DNA of 64,000 bases from Cladosporium sp. IMV 00045 (lineage: Eukaryota; Ascomycota; Dothideomycetes; Cladosporiales; Cladosporiaceae), in NCBI GenBank assembly GCA_001931905.2, contig MSJI02000627.1:62001-126000 (forward strand). The letters are read 5' to 3'. Both the position numbers and the translations under genes were made by a program. The notes below the pieces were generated by a model. The model was given only the letters and a program-made list of their open reading frames with translations, was not told the origin of the DNA and did no database searches. The stretch's first letter is position 1. The number at the start of each line of letters is the position of its first letter. Positions 51,611-62,148 of the stretch are shown here, one piece after another.

Positions 51611-53524
51611 TTTTGGCGGTGGTGTGGTGGTGAGGTTTGGCGCAAGGCTGGACGGTCGATTTATTATTTCTAGAACTTGAAGATTGAAGATTGAAGGTTT
51701 CGGAGAGGGAATGGCTTTATCGATAACGCTAGCGCCGGGGTTTGCCGATCGCCTTCCTTGCTTCCTTCCTTCCTTCCACCCATTCCTCTCCCTTCCCTCC
51801 CCGAAAGCATATTCAATTCACGACACTTCACCTCGCAATTGACGCCAGTCAGGCACAAAACGAAGAGCCGTCTTCTTCACCTTCGCCTATCCTCTGAATT
51901 CTATACTCAGGCACTGGACGATACGTAAATTGCTGAAGTGCTCGTGCCAGACCCAAAGCTGCTAGAAACGGAAGGCATACCGTCTTCTCTTTCAAAGCAC
52001 AAGGATCTTACGTACGGTTAGGTCCGCATCTGGTCGTACTCTCCCCGCCAGATCTCCCGTGTCTCTTATCCTTGGGCGTCTGGCGAGATCTTGGTTGCTA
52101 TTTTACGATGACTGTGCTAGTTGTCGTCTTCGATCCTCGGGTTTCGACCATTCTAACGGTCTGAACACAATGAAGTGATCATAGCACCACTCTCCCGCAG
52201 CGTTAACTACTCACAGCCTTGCGAGAATTCTTGTCTCGCGTCTCGATCTTATTGGCGAACTGGGAGTTCTGCTCTTGCTGCACCTGGCTAATGGATGGGC
52301 GTGTTGATCCCGGTGGCTGTTTGTTGGTTACTTCTGACTTGAGAAATGCTGAGCTTCTGCTCATCTATAGAATTCTCGTTGCGCTTTAATGCTTCATCTG
52401 AATGCTTCGCACTTACCGGGTTCCAGGGCTTTCTCGACATATACCGCGAAGCACGACTTGCCCCTGCTTCTGTTGCAGAAACGATTAGGAAGCATCGAAG
52501 TCTTGGGAACATGAGATCAGCAGGCTTACAAGCGCAGATGTGGTGCTTCGCCATGCGTCGACGGATAGGTTCGCTCGTTCTGACGGTCGGAGACGACCGC
52601 TCCGGCAATCTGTCCTTTCAAAGATGCGACAATCGCCACAGATGACGTCGCGGTTGATCAAATCAAGCACGCCACAGACGCCAGCATTCCATCTGGCATA
52701 TATGCAAAATCGAGCGCAATCGATATTCGCAAGGTTCATACTGTCGCTTATACTGCCAAGTTGCCAACAAGCCGGCTTCGAGCGTGTCATTACACCACCA
52801 GGCTGTCTGCAGATGAGACGACGGTGAACTCAGAGTCATGCAACAGGCATATATCTCCTCGCCTCACATACTGATCGCGTTTAGCGAAATGGCTAAAGTC
52901 GTCATGGATTCATTGACACCAACGCCTTGCCAGATTGCCGATGGTGGGCTTTGCATCCAGCGACAATTGACCTTCGTTAAAGTTGATAGCTCGTAAGCGA
53001 TTTCGGCCGTGTATGCTACAGTAGGAAAGCCGCGATCTGATCGATTCACCAACCTCTTTATCTATGCCCTGCTCTTGTCGGAGGGCTCCTGTGTGCAGAC
53101 CTCGGTCGCCGGGCCCACCTCACGTGCACTTCAAGCGGGCAACCCCATAAAGCCCAGACGACTGCACCTCTTGGAAACTTGGCTGTCCTGGCAAAGGATC
53201 CAAACGGACAACAACGACACGCGAACGAGGTAGGCTTGCTCTTCTTATGTTTCTCATCGTTGCGGCGCTCGCCTTGGCTGGTTTGCGGTTTACTGTATTC
53301 GGCAGTCCGGCGCAAAGATCATTACCCTCACCAACTCCATTTTTCCGACTCATCGTAGCAATCTCACACATGTGCCAATCGTTCGCGCGGCATGTCGAGC
53401 GCAAGTGGTGTCGACAGGCTCGTGCCCAGTGTTGAAGATGAGTCCACTTAAAAACCTCCACAGTCCCCATACCCCAGATTGTTGCGTTGCTCTTTGATCC
53501 ACCGTTTTGGCCCACTCTGAAAGC
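51611..53524. other. Divergent intergenic (1.9 kb), no gene supported
   Basis: Short frames on both strands without protein character. A CTTC-type run lies at about 51752-51777. Probably promoters of rrp7 and the sugar transporter plus unassigned DNA. Confidence 0.5.
51752..51777 (+). repeat. Imperfect CTTC tetranucleotide repeat
   Basis: About six CTTC/CCTT units with one interruption, upstream of rrp7. In the rrp7 orientation it is a GAAG-type purine run. Confidence 0.75.
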
Positions 53525-55716
53525 ATGGCGGACAACAACGTTGAGAAACGGGGAGAGTCCCCCGTGGATCACCAGATTGAGAAGCGCGATGCATCGCCAG
53601 GCGACTCTTCCAGCAGCCCAAGTCCACCGGCAACAGCGACAGCGTCCGAGCCTTCTGGAATTTGGCGCTGGGTTGCGAAACTCGGCAACTTGCCAGAATG
53701 GAAATTTGGAAAGGACAAGCTCGCCGGCAAAGCGCTCAACTACAGCATCGGTATCTGCGCCTCATGCGGATTCCTCATGTTTGGTTATGATCAAGGTGTC
53801 ATGAGCGCTCTCCTCACACTGGATGACTTGTGAGATTCCGCGATCGTCTGCGTATCGATCACATTTAGCTGACATTTCCAAAAGCCAAAAGGTCCTTCCG
53901 TTGATGACGCCCTACGATGCCGGCAATTCTGTTTGCTTTTTCGACGAAGCAAGAACCGAGAGGGACTATAGCATGTGTACCGGCGATGCGAACACTCAAG
54001 CTGCTGGTATCGCTGTTTACCAGATCGGATGTTTCCTTGGTGCCGTCCTCATCTTGTTCTACGGCGAGGTGTGGGGAAGAAAGTCGTCGACATTCTGGGG
54101 TTCATTCATCATGATCGTTGGTACGATCATGCAGGCTTCCTGTTTTGACTATGCTCTCTTTTCCATCGGGCGTATCGTGGGTGGCGTGGGAAACGGCATG
54201 GTTACATCAAGTGAGTCTGCCGCACCGGCTTCTCTTCGCATACGTCGCTGATTGAAATGCAGCGATCCCTACCTGGCAGTCCGAGTGCGCACGTCCTCAT
54301 TTGCGTGGACTTCTGATCACGCTCTCCGGCTGCTTGATTTCGGGAGGTATCATGATCTCCTATTGGGTGGACTACGGGTTTTACTTCCTGACGGGCGAAG
54401 TTCGATGGCGCTTCCCCATCGCTGTAAGTCGTCGTTGAATGGATTCCGAATCATCAAAGTTCTAACGATAAGATACAGTTCCAATCTTTCTTTACGATCA
54501 TCGTCATGTACATGCTACTTTACCTACCGGAATCTCCTCGCTGGCTTGCTATGCGTGGTGGTCTGGATGATGCCCGTGAAGTGACTTCCCGCCTGCTCGA
54601 CCGACCCATCGATCACGAGGAAGTCACCGAAGAGATTGACAACATCAAAGAGGCTCTTGAAGTGCAGAGCCGTGGTGGAGGTTTCAAATACCGCGAGCTA
54701 CTCACCAACGGACCTTCTCAGAACCTCCGCCGCACTTGTTTGGGCATGGCAGCACAGTTCTTCCAGCAGGTATGATGATCGCACGAATGGATACTCTGAT
54801 AACGACTGACCATTGCACTTAGATCTGCGGTATCAACCTTATCACATACTACGCCACATTCATCTTCGAGAACTCTCTTGGATTCGGTCCAGCCTTGTCC
54901 CGTCTATTGGGTGCTGCCAACGGCACTGAATACTTCCTTGCCTCTTTGATCGCTTTGCCACTCATCGAACGCAGTGGTCGTCGCAAGCTCATGCTGTTCG
55001 GTGCTTTTGGAATGTGCGCTTCTATGGGTATCCTTGCTGGTACTGTGTCCACTGGCACTTTCGACGAGGACGGTGCACCGCAGCTCACCACTACCTACGG
55101 TGTCACTGCTACTGTCTTCCTCTTTGGCTTCAACACCTTCTTCGCCATCGGTTGGTTGGGAATGACTTGGCTATAGTAAGAAGATCTTTCTCGTTCACCA
55201 AGCAGATAGTATGCTAACACTTTTTCAGCCCTGCCGAAGTCACCAACCTGCGTATCCGCATTCAGGCCAACGCCCTATCCACGTGCTCCAACTGGATCAG
55301 CAACTTCCTCATCGTCATGATCACACCTCCAGCCTTCGCCAACCTGCAATGGAGGACTTACTTGATGTTCTGTACGCATATCACAAACCCAACCTAGCGA
55401 AACCCAGACCTGAACAAAGCTAACACAACTCGCAACAGGCATATTCAACGCCGCCATCTTCCCCTGCGTCTGGCTCTTCTTCCCCGAGCCCAAGGGCCGC
55501 AGTCTTGAAGAACTCGACGTCATCTTCGCCAGCGCGCACTCGAAGAACGAGAACCCCGTCAAAACGGCCAAGCACATGCCGCGCCTGCAAGGTCGCGAGC
55601 TGGAGCAAGAGTTGGCCAGGTATTTCAATGACACTCAGAATGTTGAGGCTAGGGCTGCGAGCCGTGGTGCATCTGCGACGGCGGCTACTGGTGGCAACAA
55701 TGAGAAGGCATCTTAG
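53525..55716 (+). CDS. MFS sugar transporter
   Basis: Proton-coupled or facilitative hexose/polyol carrier of the plasma membrane, 618 aa. Seven exons: 53525-53829, 53885-54210, 54263-54423, 54479-54769, 54823-55175, 55229-55371 and 55439-55716. Introns are 52-67 bp. The N-terminus is about 70 residues, Ser/Pro-rich and cytosolic. Transporter signatures follow: GFLMFGYDQGVMSALL in span 1, GEVWGRKSS, GRIVGGVGNGMVTS, YLPESPRWLA, QQICGINLITYYA formed across an intron, ERSGRRKL and FFPEPKGRSLEELD. Twelve spans are expected. The PESPR and PEPKGR motifs place it in the sugar porter family. The substrate cannot be inferred. The tail is Ala/Ser/Gly-rich and ends NNEKAS. Confidence 0.95.
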
Positions 55717-56389
55717 GTCGTTTAGAGGTGCTGTAAAGCCGAAGATGGGAGACAATACATTGGCTTTCTGTGTGTTGGATTCGTGGCAGGAACGGCATTG
55801 ATATACCACATGGGGGGCCACTTGTGCGAGGACGGGGGGATATATAGATTGTTTGAGCAGGTTGGATGGAATAGACTGTGTCTGATCTCATACTGTATGC
55901 AAATCTACACGATCAGACGATCCAGGTTCTCTCTTGCATTTTCAAAGCTTCAAGTCGTTGCTTTCTCATGTCTTGCGTTACTACCTACCTGGTCGGCTTT
56001 GGTAGTTGACGTGTTTCGGATGATGGCCCAGCTAAGGTTCCCGGGCGCCTCTTGAGCCTGCGAAAGAACTTCAGTACCTTGTCCTTTTCTAAGTCTCTCA
56101 TAGTCGCTCCATCGCCACCTAGACTTACCCTTGATCGGCACTGCAGTTTCATCTAAGATCTTGGGAAGAAACATGAAAGCAGCTCATTGTGGGCTTTCTC
56201 GAGACTGAAATTTTGGTAGATTTCAATTAGTTAAAGATGAAATACCCCAACCTGTGAGGTAGTTCGAACAAGCCGAAACCGATCAGAAATGTCGCTAGAA
56301 CGCTCGCTTGATTCAAGAAAAAGCCCGATCTCATGGGTATACAGCGCAATCACCAAAAAAAAAAAAAAAAGAAACCGAAAAAGATGCCA
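55717..56389. other. Convergent intergenic with A16 tract
   Basis: About 670 bp with no gene; an A16 tract lies at 56355-56370 just beyond the stop of the next minus-strand gene. Confidence 0.5.
56355..56370 (+). repeat. Poly-A tract (A16)
   Basis: Sixteen consecutive A residues, immediately 3' of the DUF2985-type gene on the opposite strand (T run in its sense). Confidence 0.9.
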
Positions 56390-57988
56390 TCAGACGCCAC
56401 CCTTCTTCCCCTTCCCATCCACCTTCTCCTGAGCATGATCACCATCACCCACCCCAGCATTCCCCTCCAAACCGCGAAGCTCCACGCCCCGCTCGCGCTG
56501 CATCTTCTCCAACTCCGCCATAACCGCAGGACTGGGATTAACGCCCTCAACGCGCTTGACCTTCTTGCCCTCCTTAAAAGCCGCAATCCCGCCCGCGGCG
56601 GCGATGATGCACGCGCACGCGATGAACAGCCCCGTCGTCCACGGCGGCCGCTCGTACCGATCCATGCCCCACATAACGCCGCACAGGCAGGTCTGGAAGA
56701 AAGTGTTCCACATTTTGCACCAGATGTAGAAGTCGACTTTCCACAGCTTCGTCGGCGGGGCGCGCACGCCCGTCAGAGGCGGGTCGGGCGTTTTTGAAAG
56801 TGGCAAAGGCAGGCGGGTGTCGGCTGCTTCGGCCTCGGCGGAGGGGATGGCGTCGGAGGCGCTGGCGTATTTGGCTTCCAGAGCGCGTTGCGCGATCCAG
56901 GAGGACAGGTCGATGTGGTCCAGAGTGTCGGAGCCGGGGAGTCGAACCCAACCTCTGTAGAAGCCGGCGAGGCGGCGCAGGCCGTACATTTTCTTCAGGT
57001 GCCCGTGTTTCTCCTCGGAGCACAGGCGCCAGCGCAGCAGGAAGTACATGTCGCGCGCGCGCCAGGGGAGCAGACCGAAGCCCGTCACGCAGAAGAGCGC
57101 GTTGAGGATCTGGCTGTCGATCTCGAGCCAGATGATGCGCGCGCTGTCTATGTGCTCGCAGTCCCGCACGTACTCGCCGTTGCCGACGGGGGCCCAGCAC
57201 ATTTCGGGGGCGGCGCCGCAGAGGATGAGGAAGAGCATGCCGCCCCATGCTACCACGTTGAGGCCGTAGATTGTCCAAAAGAAACCGAAGGGTGTGATGA
57301 ACCATTTTCCGAACGCTTTGAGCCCTATGGCCCAGGATTTTGTCCAGGGTAGTTTGGGAGGTGGTTTCCAACCTGTGCTGTAGACTCGTTGATCCCGAGT
57401 AGAAATGGGCAAATGGGGCTCATCCTTTGGCTTGCTGTCGGTTGGTGATAATGAATCCTTCGGCTCGAGTTGTTCTTCGTTGACGCCATCATTTCTGGCT
57501 TCCGCTGGCCAAGTAGTACGAGCTTGATCCTCAGTCATCGCAGGAAACGGCTCCTGAGCATTGCCTTTCTTCACAGGCTCTTGATGCTCTTTCACAGAAT
57601 CAAACTGTGGAATGCCCGCACCAGCGGCACTTCGAAGCCTGTGGACCTTGCCACTGCTTCCACTGCTTGGCCGCCGCATCCTTCCTTCGTGTGCATCCAT
57701 CTGTCCACCCGACGTCCATCCATCGTTCGAGAAGGAATGCTTCCTGATATCATTCATGGTCGGCGCTTTAGCGGTTGTCTCTGCGGCTGCGGCCCAAGCA
57801 CCGAGCGGCATGTCTGCTTCCATGGCATCTTTGGCCGTGTTCTTTACACTGCCGGCGAAACTACCTGCAGCGCTTCGAGTCGTGCGTGCTACGCTATTTG
57901 AAGAGCTCCGGAGGCTTGAGAAGGTACTTGATCTCTGCGACGACCTAGTGATCAGTGGTGATGGGGCGGGACGCTGTTCGGAGGTCAT
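56390..57988 (-). CDS. DUF2985-type fungal integral membrane protein
   Basis: Intronless, 532 aa from the ATG at 57988; the frame is open upstream to 58144 but that part has no ATG context I trust. Residues 1-225 are Ser/Thr/Pro-rich and probably cytosolic. The second half holds hydrophobic segments (FFWTIYGLNVVAWGGMLFLILCG, FIACACIIAAAGGIAAF), the block SARIIWLEIDSQILNALFCVTGFGL followed by PWRARDMYFLLRW, and WCKMWNTFFQTCLCGVMWG. These match a widespread fungal family of unknown function annotated as DUF2985; I am fairly but not fully sure of that label. About four membrane spans. The C-terminal tail is charged and ends GKGKKGGV. No role can be assigned. Confidence 0.85.
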   Translation of the reverse strand: MTSEQRPAPSPLITRSSQRSSTFSSLRSSSNSVARTTRSAAGSFAGSVKNTAKDAMEADMPLGAWAAAAETTAKAPTMNDIRKHSFSNDGWTSGGQMDAHEGRMRRPSSGSSGKVHRLRSAAGAGIPQFDSVKEHQEPVKKGNAQEPFPAMTEDQARTTWPAEARNDGVNEEQLEPKDSLSPTDSKPKDEPHLPISTRDQRVYSTGWKPPPKLPWTKSWAIGLKAFGKWFITPFGFFWTIYGLNVVAWGGMLFLILCGAAPEMCWAPVGNGEYVRDCEHIDSARIIWLEIDSQILNALFCVTGFGLLPWRARDMYFLLRWRLCSEEKHGHLKKMYGLRRLAGFYRGWVRLPGSDTLDHIDLSSWIAQRALEAKYASASDAIPSAEAEAADTRLPLPLSKTPDPPLTGVRAPPTKLWKVDFYIWCKMWNTFFQTCLCGVMWGMDRYERPPWTTGLFIACACIIAAAGGIAAFKEGKKVKRVEGVNPSPAVMAELEKMQRERGVELRGLEGNAGVGDGDHAQEKVDGKGKKGGV

Positions 57989-58956
57989 GATGCTGCAATG
58001 GTTTGGGCGCAAGAGCGCCAAGTGAGAGGTGTTGGACGGCCAATCCTTGGGCGAGGAGTCAATAGATAGTAAGAAACGCGTCTGATCAATCAAAACAACA
58101 GTAAATTGGTATACCGGAAACGGAAAGGGAAAGCAAATAATCATACTTCCCCATCAACGGCAAAGAAAAGCCCCCCAGCGGTTAGATCAACGATTACGCC
58201 TCGCTGCAAGAATACCAAGAACCAGCGTCACCCACTTGCTGCATGTCCTACCAGTGCAGGCATTAACAAGGCAGGCGTGGCAGTCAAACAGGAGGCAAGG
58301 CCCTTCTCAAACAAGCCGCGACGACGTATGCAAAAGCGGCAGAGGGAGAGTTGCACTTGGCACAGGCCTTGTGCCGTGCCTGCACCACTATAACGCGCAG
58401 GCCCATGACAACGAGGACAGGTAGCTGGCGCCAATCACGAAGTTGCTCATGGAAGCTCCCAAGCCTGTTGTTGTCGCGGCTGACGCTGGTGGCGGAGTAA
58501 GATGAGTGTTGGCAGGGTCTGGCGAGCCGCGATAGATTAGAGAGATGTTATCGATAAGATGCTTATCGATAGGGAGGGTGCATTTGGCTTCCAGGCGCTA
58601 AAGTACGGTCCGGAGCATCGTACGGGCCTGGCCACAGGCGATATCAAGGTTCATCTAGAATCCTTGCTGAGCGGAGTATCTCCACTGCACACTGTTTACA
58701 TCTTGTTTGCATCGAGGACATGCTTTGACAGCTGGTTCATGAGATGACCAAAGCACAGAAATCCATGTGCTTGTATGCCTGTCTGCCAACTTTTATGATG
58801 ACCGCATTGCTCGCCCAAATCAAGTCCACACCACTACAACCTCCACCAATGTCCCGGCATCAACTACCGGCTTCCTAGCAATCTTTAAGGTACCGACGTT
58901 CTTGCTGGAATGAGGTCCCATGCAGTCGAAACTCAGTACCAGGTCTTTGCCCCTCC
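57989..58956. other. Intergenic (about 1 kb), no gene supported
   Basis: Short frames only. Contains an ATCGATA-rich palindromic stretch near 58551-58570 (TTATCGATAAGATGCTTATC), of unknown meaning. Confidence 0.5.
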
Positions 58957-59849
58957 CTAGTCCACGAGCAGCGGCTCTACTCCAGCTGAGATCGTGCCAT
59001 TCCTAACAGAAGCACCGTGCGCGGCCGCCAATCGCCCGTAAATCGGATAGTACTGCGCCAAATACGGCAGCACCGTCGCATCGCCCGGTGTATTGCGCCA
59101 GTCTCGCATCAAGTCGCAGACGATGCTGAACAAGCTGACTATCTGCACGCCTGCGCGCGCCATGCGGTCGTTCGAAACGTCACGGATGAGTTCCGTGGAT
59201 GTGCCGGAGGCTTCGACGTTGGCCCATACGCTGTAGCCGGCCTCGCGGAGAGAGAGGGCGCAGAAGGTCGTGCCTTTGAGTTGGTCAGGCTTCGTTCGAT
59301 TGGAAGGTTTTTGCTTGCTCAGCAAGACTTACAAACGTCAGTGGTAATTCCAGCGAGAATCACTTGGCTCTTGCCAGTAGCCTCAATGGCATGACGGAAG
59401 TCGGGGTTGTCCCACGCATCGACTTCACCCTGACGCTGGATGAGAGGCGCGTCAGGATACCTAACAACCGCATATTAGCACACGCTAGCACTCAACGAAA
59501 ATCGTACTTGTTCTTTCTTACATTTCAAGAATCGCTTTCGGAAGAGGGCCATTAGGACCCGTCTGCGCAGAAGTCGATAGCACCACCGGGAGGTCGAACA
59601 GCTTTCCCAGAGCGGCGTGTGCAAGCATGGCATTGTAGTATAGCGAGGCATCGAAGTCTCGAGCGATGGTGTACAAGCCGTCTTGCAAATCGAGAACGAG
59701 TAGCAGGGCGTCGGTCTTGTTCAGACGTTCGAAGGGGACGGCTGTGCAGATTAGTCAAGTGGCGGTGGATGTCCGGTAGGACACGTACAGTCGGCGAAGC
59801 AGATGCTGACGATGCTCGTCAGAGTGAAGAAGATAGTGTTGATCTTCAT
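58957..59849 (-). CDS. YcaC-like isochorismatase-fold hydrolase with signal peptide
   Basis: Cysteine hydrolase of the isochorismatase superfamily, 241 aa. Four exons: 59849-59789, 59741-59522, 59460-59333 and 59273-58957; introns 47, 61 and 59 bp. The first exon is a hydrophobic leader (MKINTIFFTLTSIVSICFAD), unusual for a family usually found in the cytosol. The core has LLLVLDLQDGL (catalytic D38), TSAQTGPNGPLPKAILEM, IQRQGEVDAWDNPDF and GITTDVCTTFCALSLREAGY with nucleophile C137, restored by splicing. These match the YcaC branch. C-terminal SLFSIVCDLMRDWRN is also typical. The substrate, perhaps an amide, is not known. Secretion is an inference from the leader. Confidence 0.92.
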
Positions 59850-61338
59850 GGTGGGGACTGTCGTGTAGAGCTGGTTTGTCGAGACCGTGTTTGTTTGACA
59901 GCATCTTTGTGAAGTATCGGGACGTCTGATTTATATGTCCCAGGATACCCGCCTGCTGATAATTGCTTGACAGACTCAGTGTGCTTGCCGTCTTCGTCAG
60001 ACATTTCAAATGCAACAATCTCAGCTCTCAAAGTGGAGCAGTTCGTACATTACAGTGCATGTATCTGCGAGGAGACGATGCCTCGTTATGCAACGGTGCC
60101 ATGATACGAGGTGTACGAACGCGACTACAGCTGGATCTCCTCACGCAAGTGAGAAGTTTCAGCAATGCAATGCTTCGAAATGGTAAAGGCGGCCCCACAC
60201 AGAAGCAGTGTCATCTCACTGCATCGTGTATGTGCACTCTCGTCTATCGTGCATTGATGACAACGATGTTGGTAAGTGGCGACTTAATAAGAATTGAGTA
60301 AGCCAGCCGCTTGGCGCATATTGGTTGGGCGGTCTGTGGTGGTTTGTCTCGATGTCTCGTTGCCTGCTATGCAAGCGAATACCTGACCCGACACAAATCA
60401 TACGTTGAGTGTTACCACTGGGATATCCTCGGTGGAGCTTCAGATGTTCGTCCAGATGCCTGCCTCTCGTATTGTGAATATGACAATCGGCGTCGGGGAC
60501 TAATGACGAGAGTGCTAGCAGGTTCGCAGTAGCTAAACGGAAATTATATTCCCGCAAGCGATTTTCTGTTGGTCCTCATTCGGCTATTTACCTCGACAGG
60601 TGTATCCATGCCGTGATAAACCTTCGTTCTGATGGGTCGCTGAGGACTCGAGACTCCGGCTTGCTCAAAAGTGATACTGAGAGCGTTAATTGTCTGGCTC
60701 GGGACCGAGATGAAATTACAAGACATGGTGATGGACGTCCAAGGTACACTGATCAACCAAAGACAGTGGTCAATAATAATAAGTTCCATTCGTCGACCTC
60801 TATGGTGTCTTGAGAGTGTTTGTACATGATCTCGTTGTGTATGCTCTGTCTGTCCGGAAGCGTAGATACAGGTGGCGCTAGGAACTGAAGCGAGCAAGGA
60901 GATAAGGAAACGATTAAGCAAGTTTTCTAAATGTCTGTTGAAGCATACCGAGGATGAAATGATATGTTCTTGTATTTTGGAAGTACGGAAGGTCGTGCAT
61001 ACTGCGCTGTTGAAGAAGAAGGGGTCTTGTTGGCTCCGCTTTAGGGCTGGCAAGTGACGACTTGCCCAAGGCAGCCAGCAGCCAGCCAGCCATGGCAGTA
61101 AGCTATTCTTGAACTACAACCGCAACATCACCTTATCACTCCTCACACAATTCGCCGCCCCAAACCACAACACTCTCTATTCGACTCGACAAACTCTGCG
61201 CTCAGGGCGCCCACATAACAGGAGCCCGCCGAACCCGCCGAACCCCTGCAACACCCAGCACCTCCCAAACTGTCCTCATACGCAGTTGGCAGGAGCCTTA
61301 GGGCCAACCGACCTACCTCTCCAACCACAGACTCCCCC
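59850..61338. other. Divergent intergenic (1.5 kb), no gene supported
   Basis: No credible coding frame. Likely promoters of the hydrolase and the Rab gene. Confidence 0.5.
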
Positions 61339-62148
61339 ATGTCCGACTCTCCCGCTCCCAACGCGCCCAAGCCGAGCAGCAGCGTCAAGCTGGTCCTGCT
61401 CGGCGAGGCCGCCGTAGGAAAGGTACGCCCACCTCCTTAGACCATCCGGCGCAAACCGCCACCAACGACAGCACTAACATCTCTCCTCCTCCTCCAGTCA
61501 TCGCTGGTCCTCAGATTCGTCAACGACCAATTCGAGCCCAACAAAGAGCCGACGATCGGCGCCGCCTTCCTGACGCAGAAATGCAACCTGCCCAACCGCA
61601 CCATCAAGTTCGAGATCTGGGATACCGCGGGCCAAGAGCGCTTCGCCAGCCTGGCGCCGATGTACTACCGCAACGCGCAGAGCGCGCTGGTCGTCTACGA
61701 CATCACCAAATCCAGCAGTCTGGTGAAAGCGAAGCACTGGGTCGCCGAGCTGCAGCGACAGGCGAGCCCGGGCATTGTGATCGCGCTGGTGGGCAACAAG
61801 CTCGATCTGGTGGAGGACGAGGAGGATGGCGCGGGCGGAGAGGCACAGGAAGGCGAGGGCGAGGGTGAGGAAGACGGCAAGGTGCGCAGGGTCAGCACGA
61901 AAGAGGGCAAGGACTACGCGGACGAGGAGGGACTGCTGTTCTTCGAGACCAGCGCGAAGAGTGGGCACAATGTCAACGAGGTTTTCACCGCGATCGCCAA
62001 CGCCATCCCCGAGACCAGCCTGAAGGGCCCGAGGGGCGGTGTTGCGGGTGCTTCGCAGACCTCCGGTGGCGCTGGCGCCCAGGAGAGCAGCAGGGTGAAC
62101 TTGAACGCCGGCGCGGACGCTGGGCCGAAGGAGGGATGTGCGTGTTAG
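61339..62148 (+). CDS. Rab5-type small GTPase (Vps21/Ypt5-like)
   Basis: Early-endosome Rab GTPase. Two exons, 61339-61422 and 61498-62148, with a 75-bp intron inside the P-loop; 244 aa. G-box motifs: GEAAVGKSS (22-30), effector loop [27 protein letters not shown] and ETSAKSG. AAFLTQ and the [12 protein letters not shown] block point to Rab5. Between NKLD and the SAK motif there is an acidic Glu/Gly/Asp-rich insert of about 20 residues (EDEEDGAGG, then [10 protein letters not shown]). The C-terminus ends CAC, a double-cysteine geranylgeranylation signal. The tail is Gly/Ala/Ser-rich. Filamentous fungi often have two Rab5 paralogues; which one this is cannot be decided here. Confidence 0.95.
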
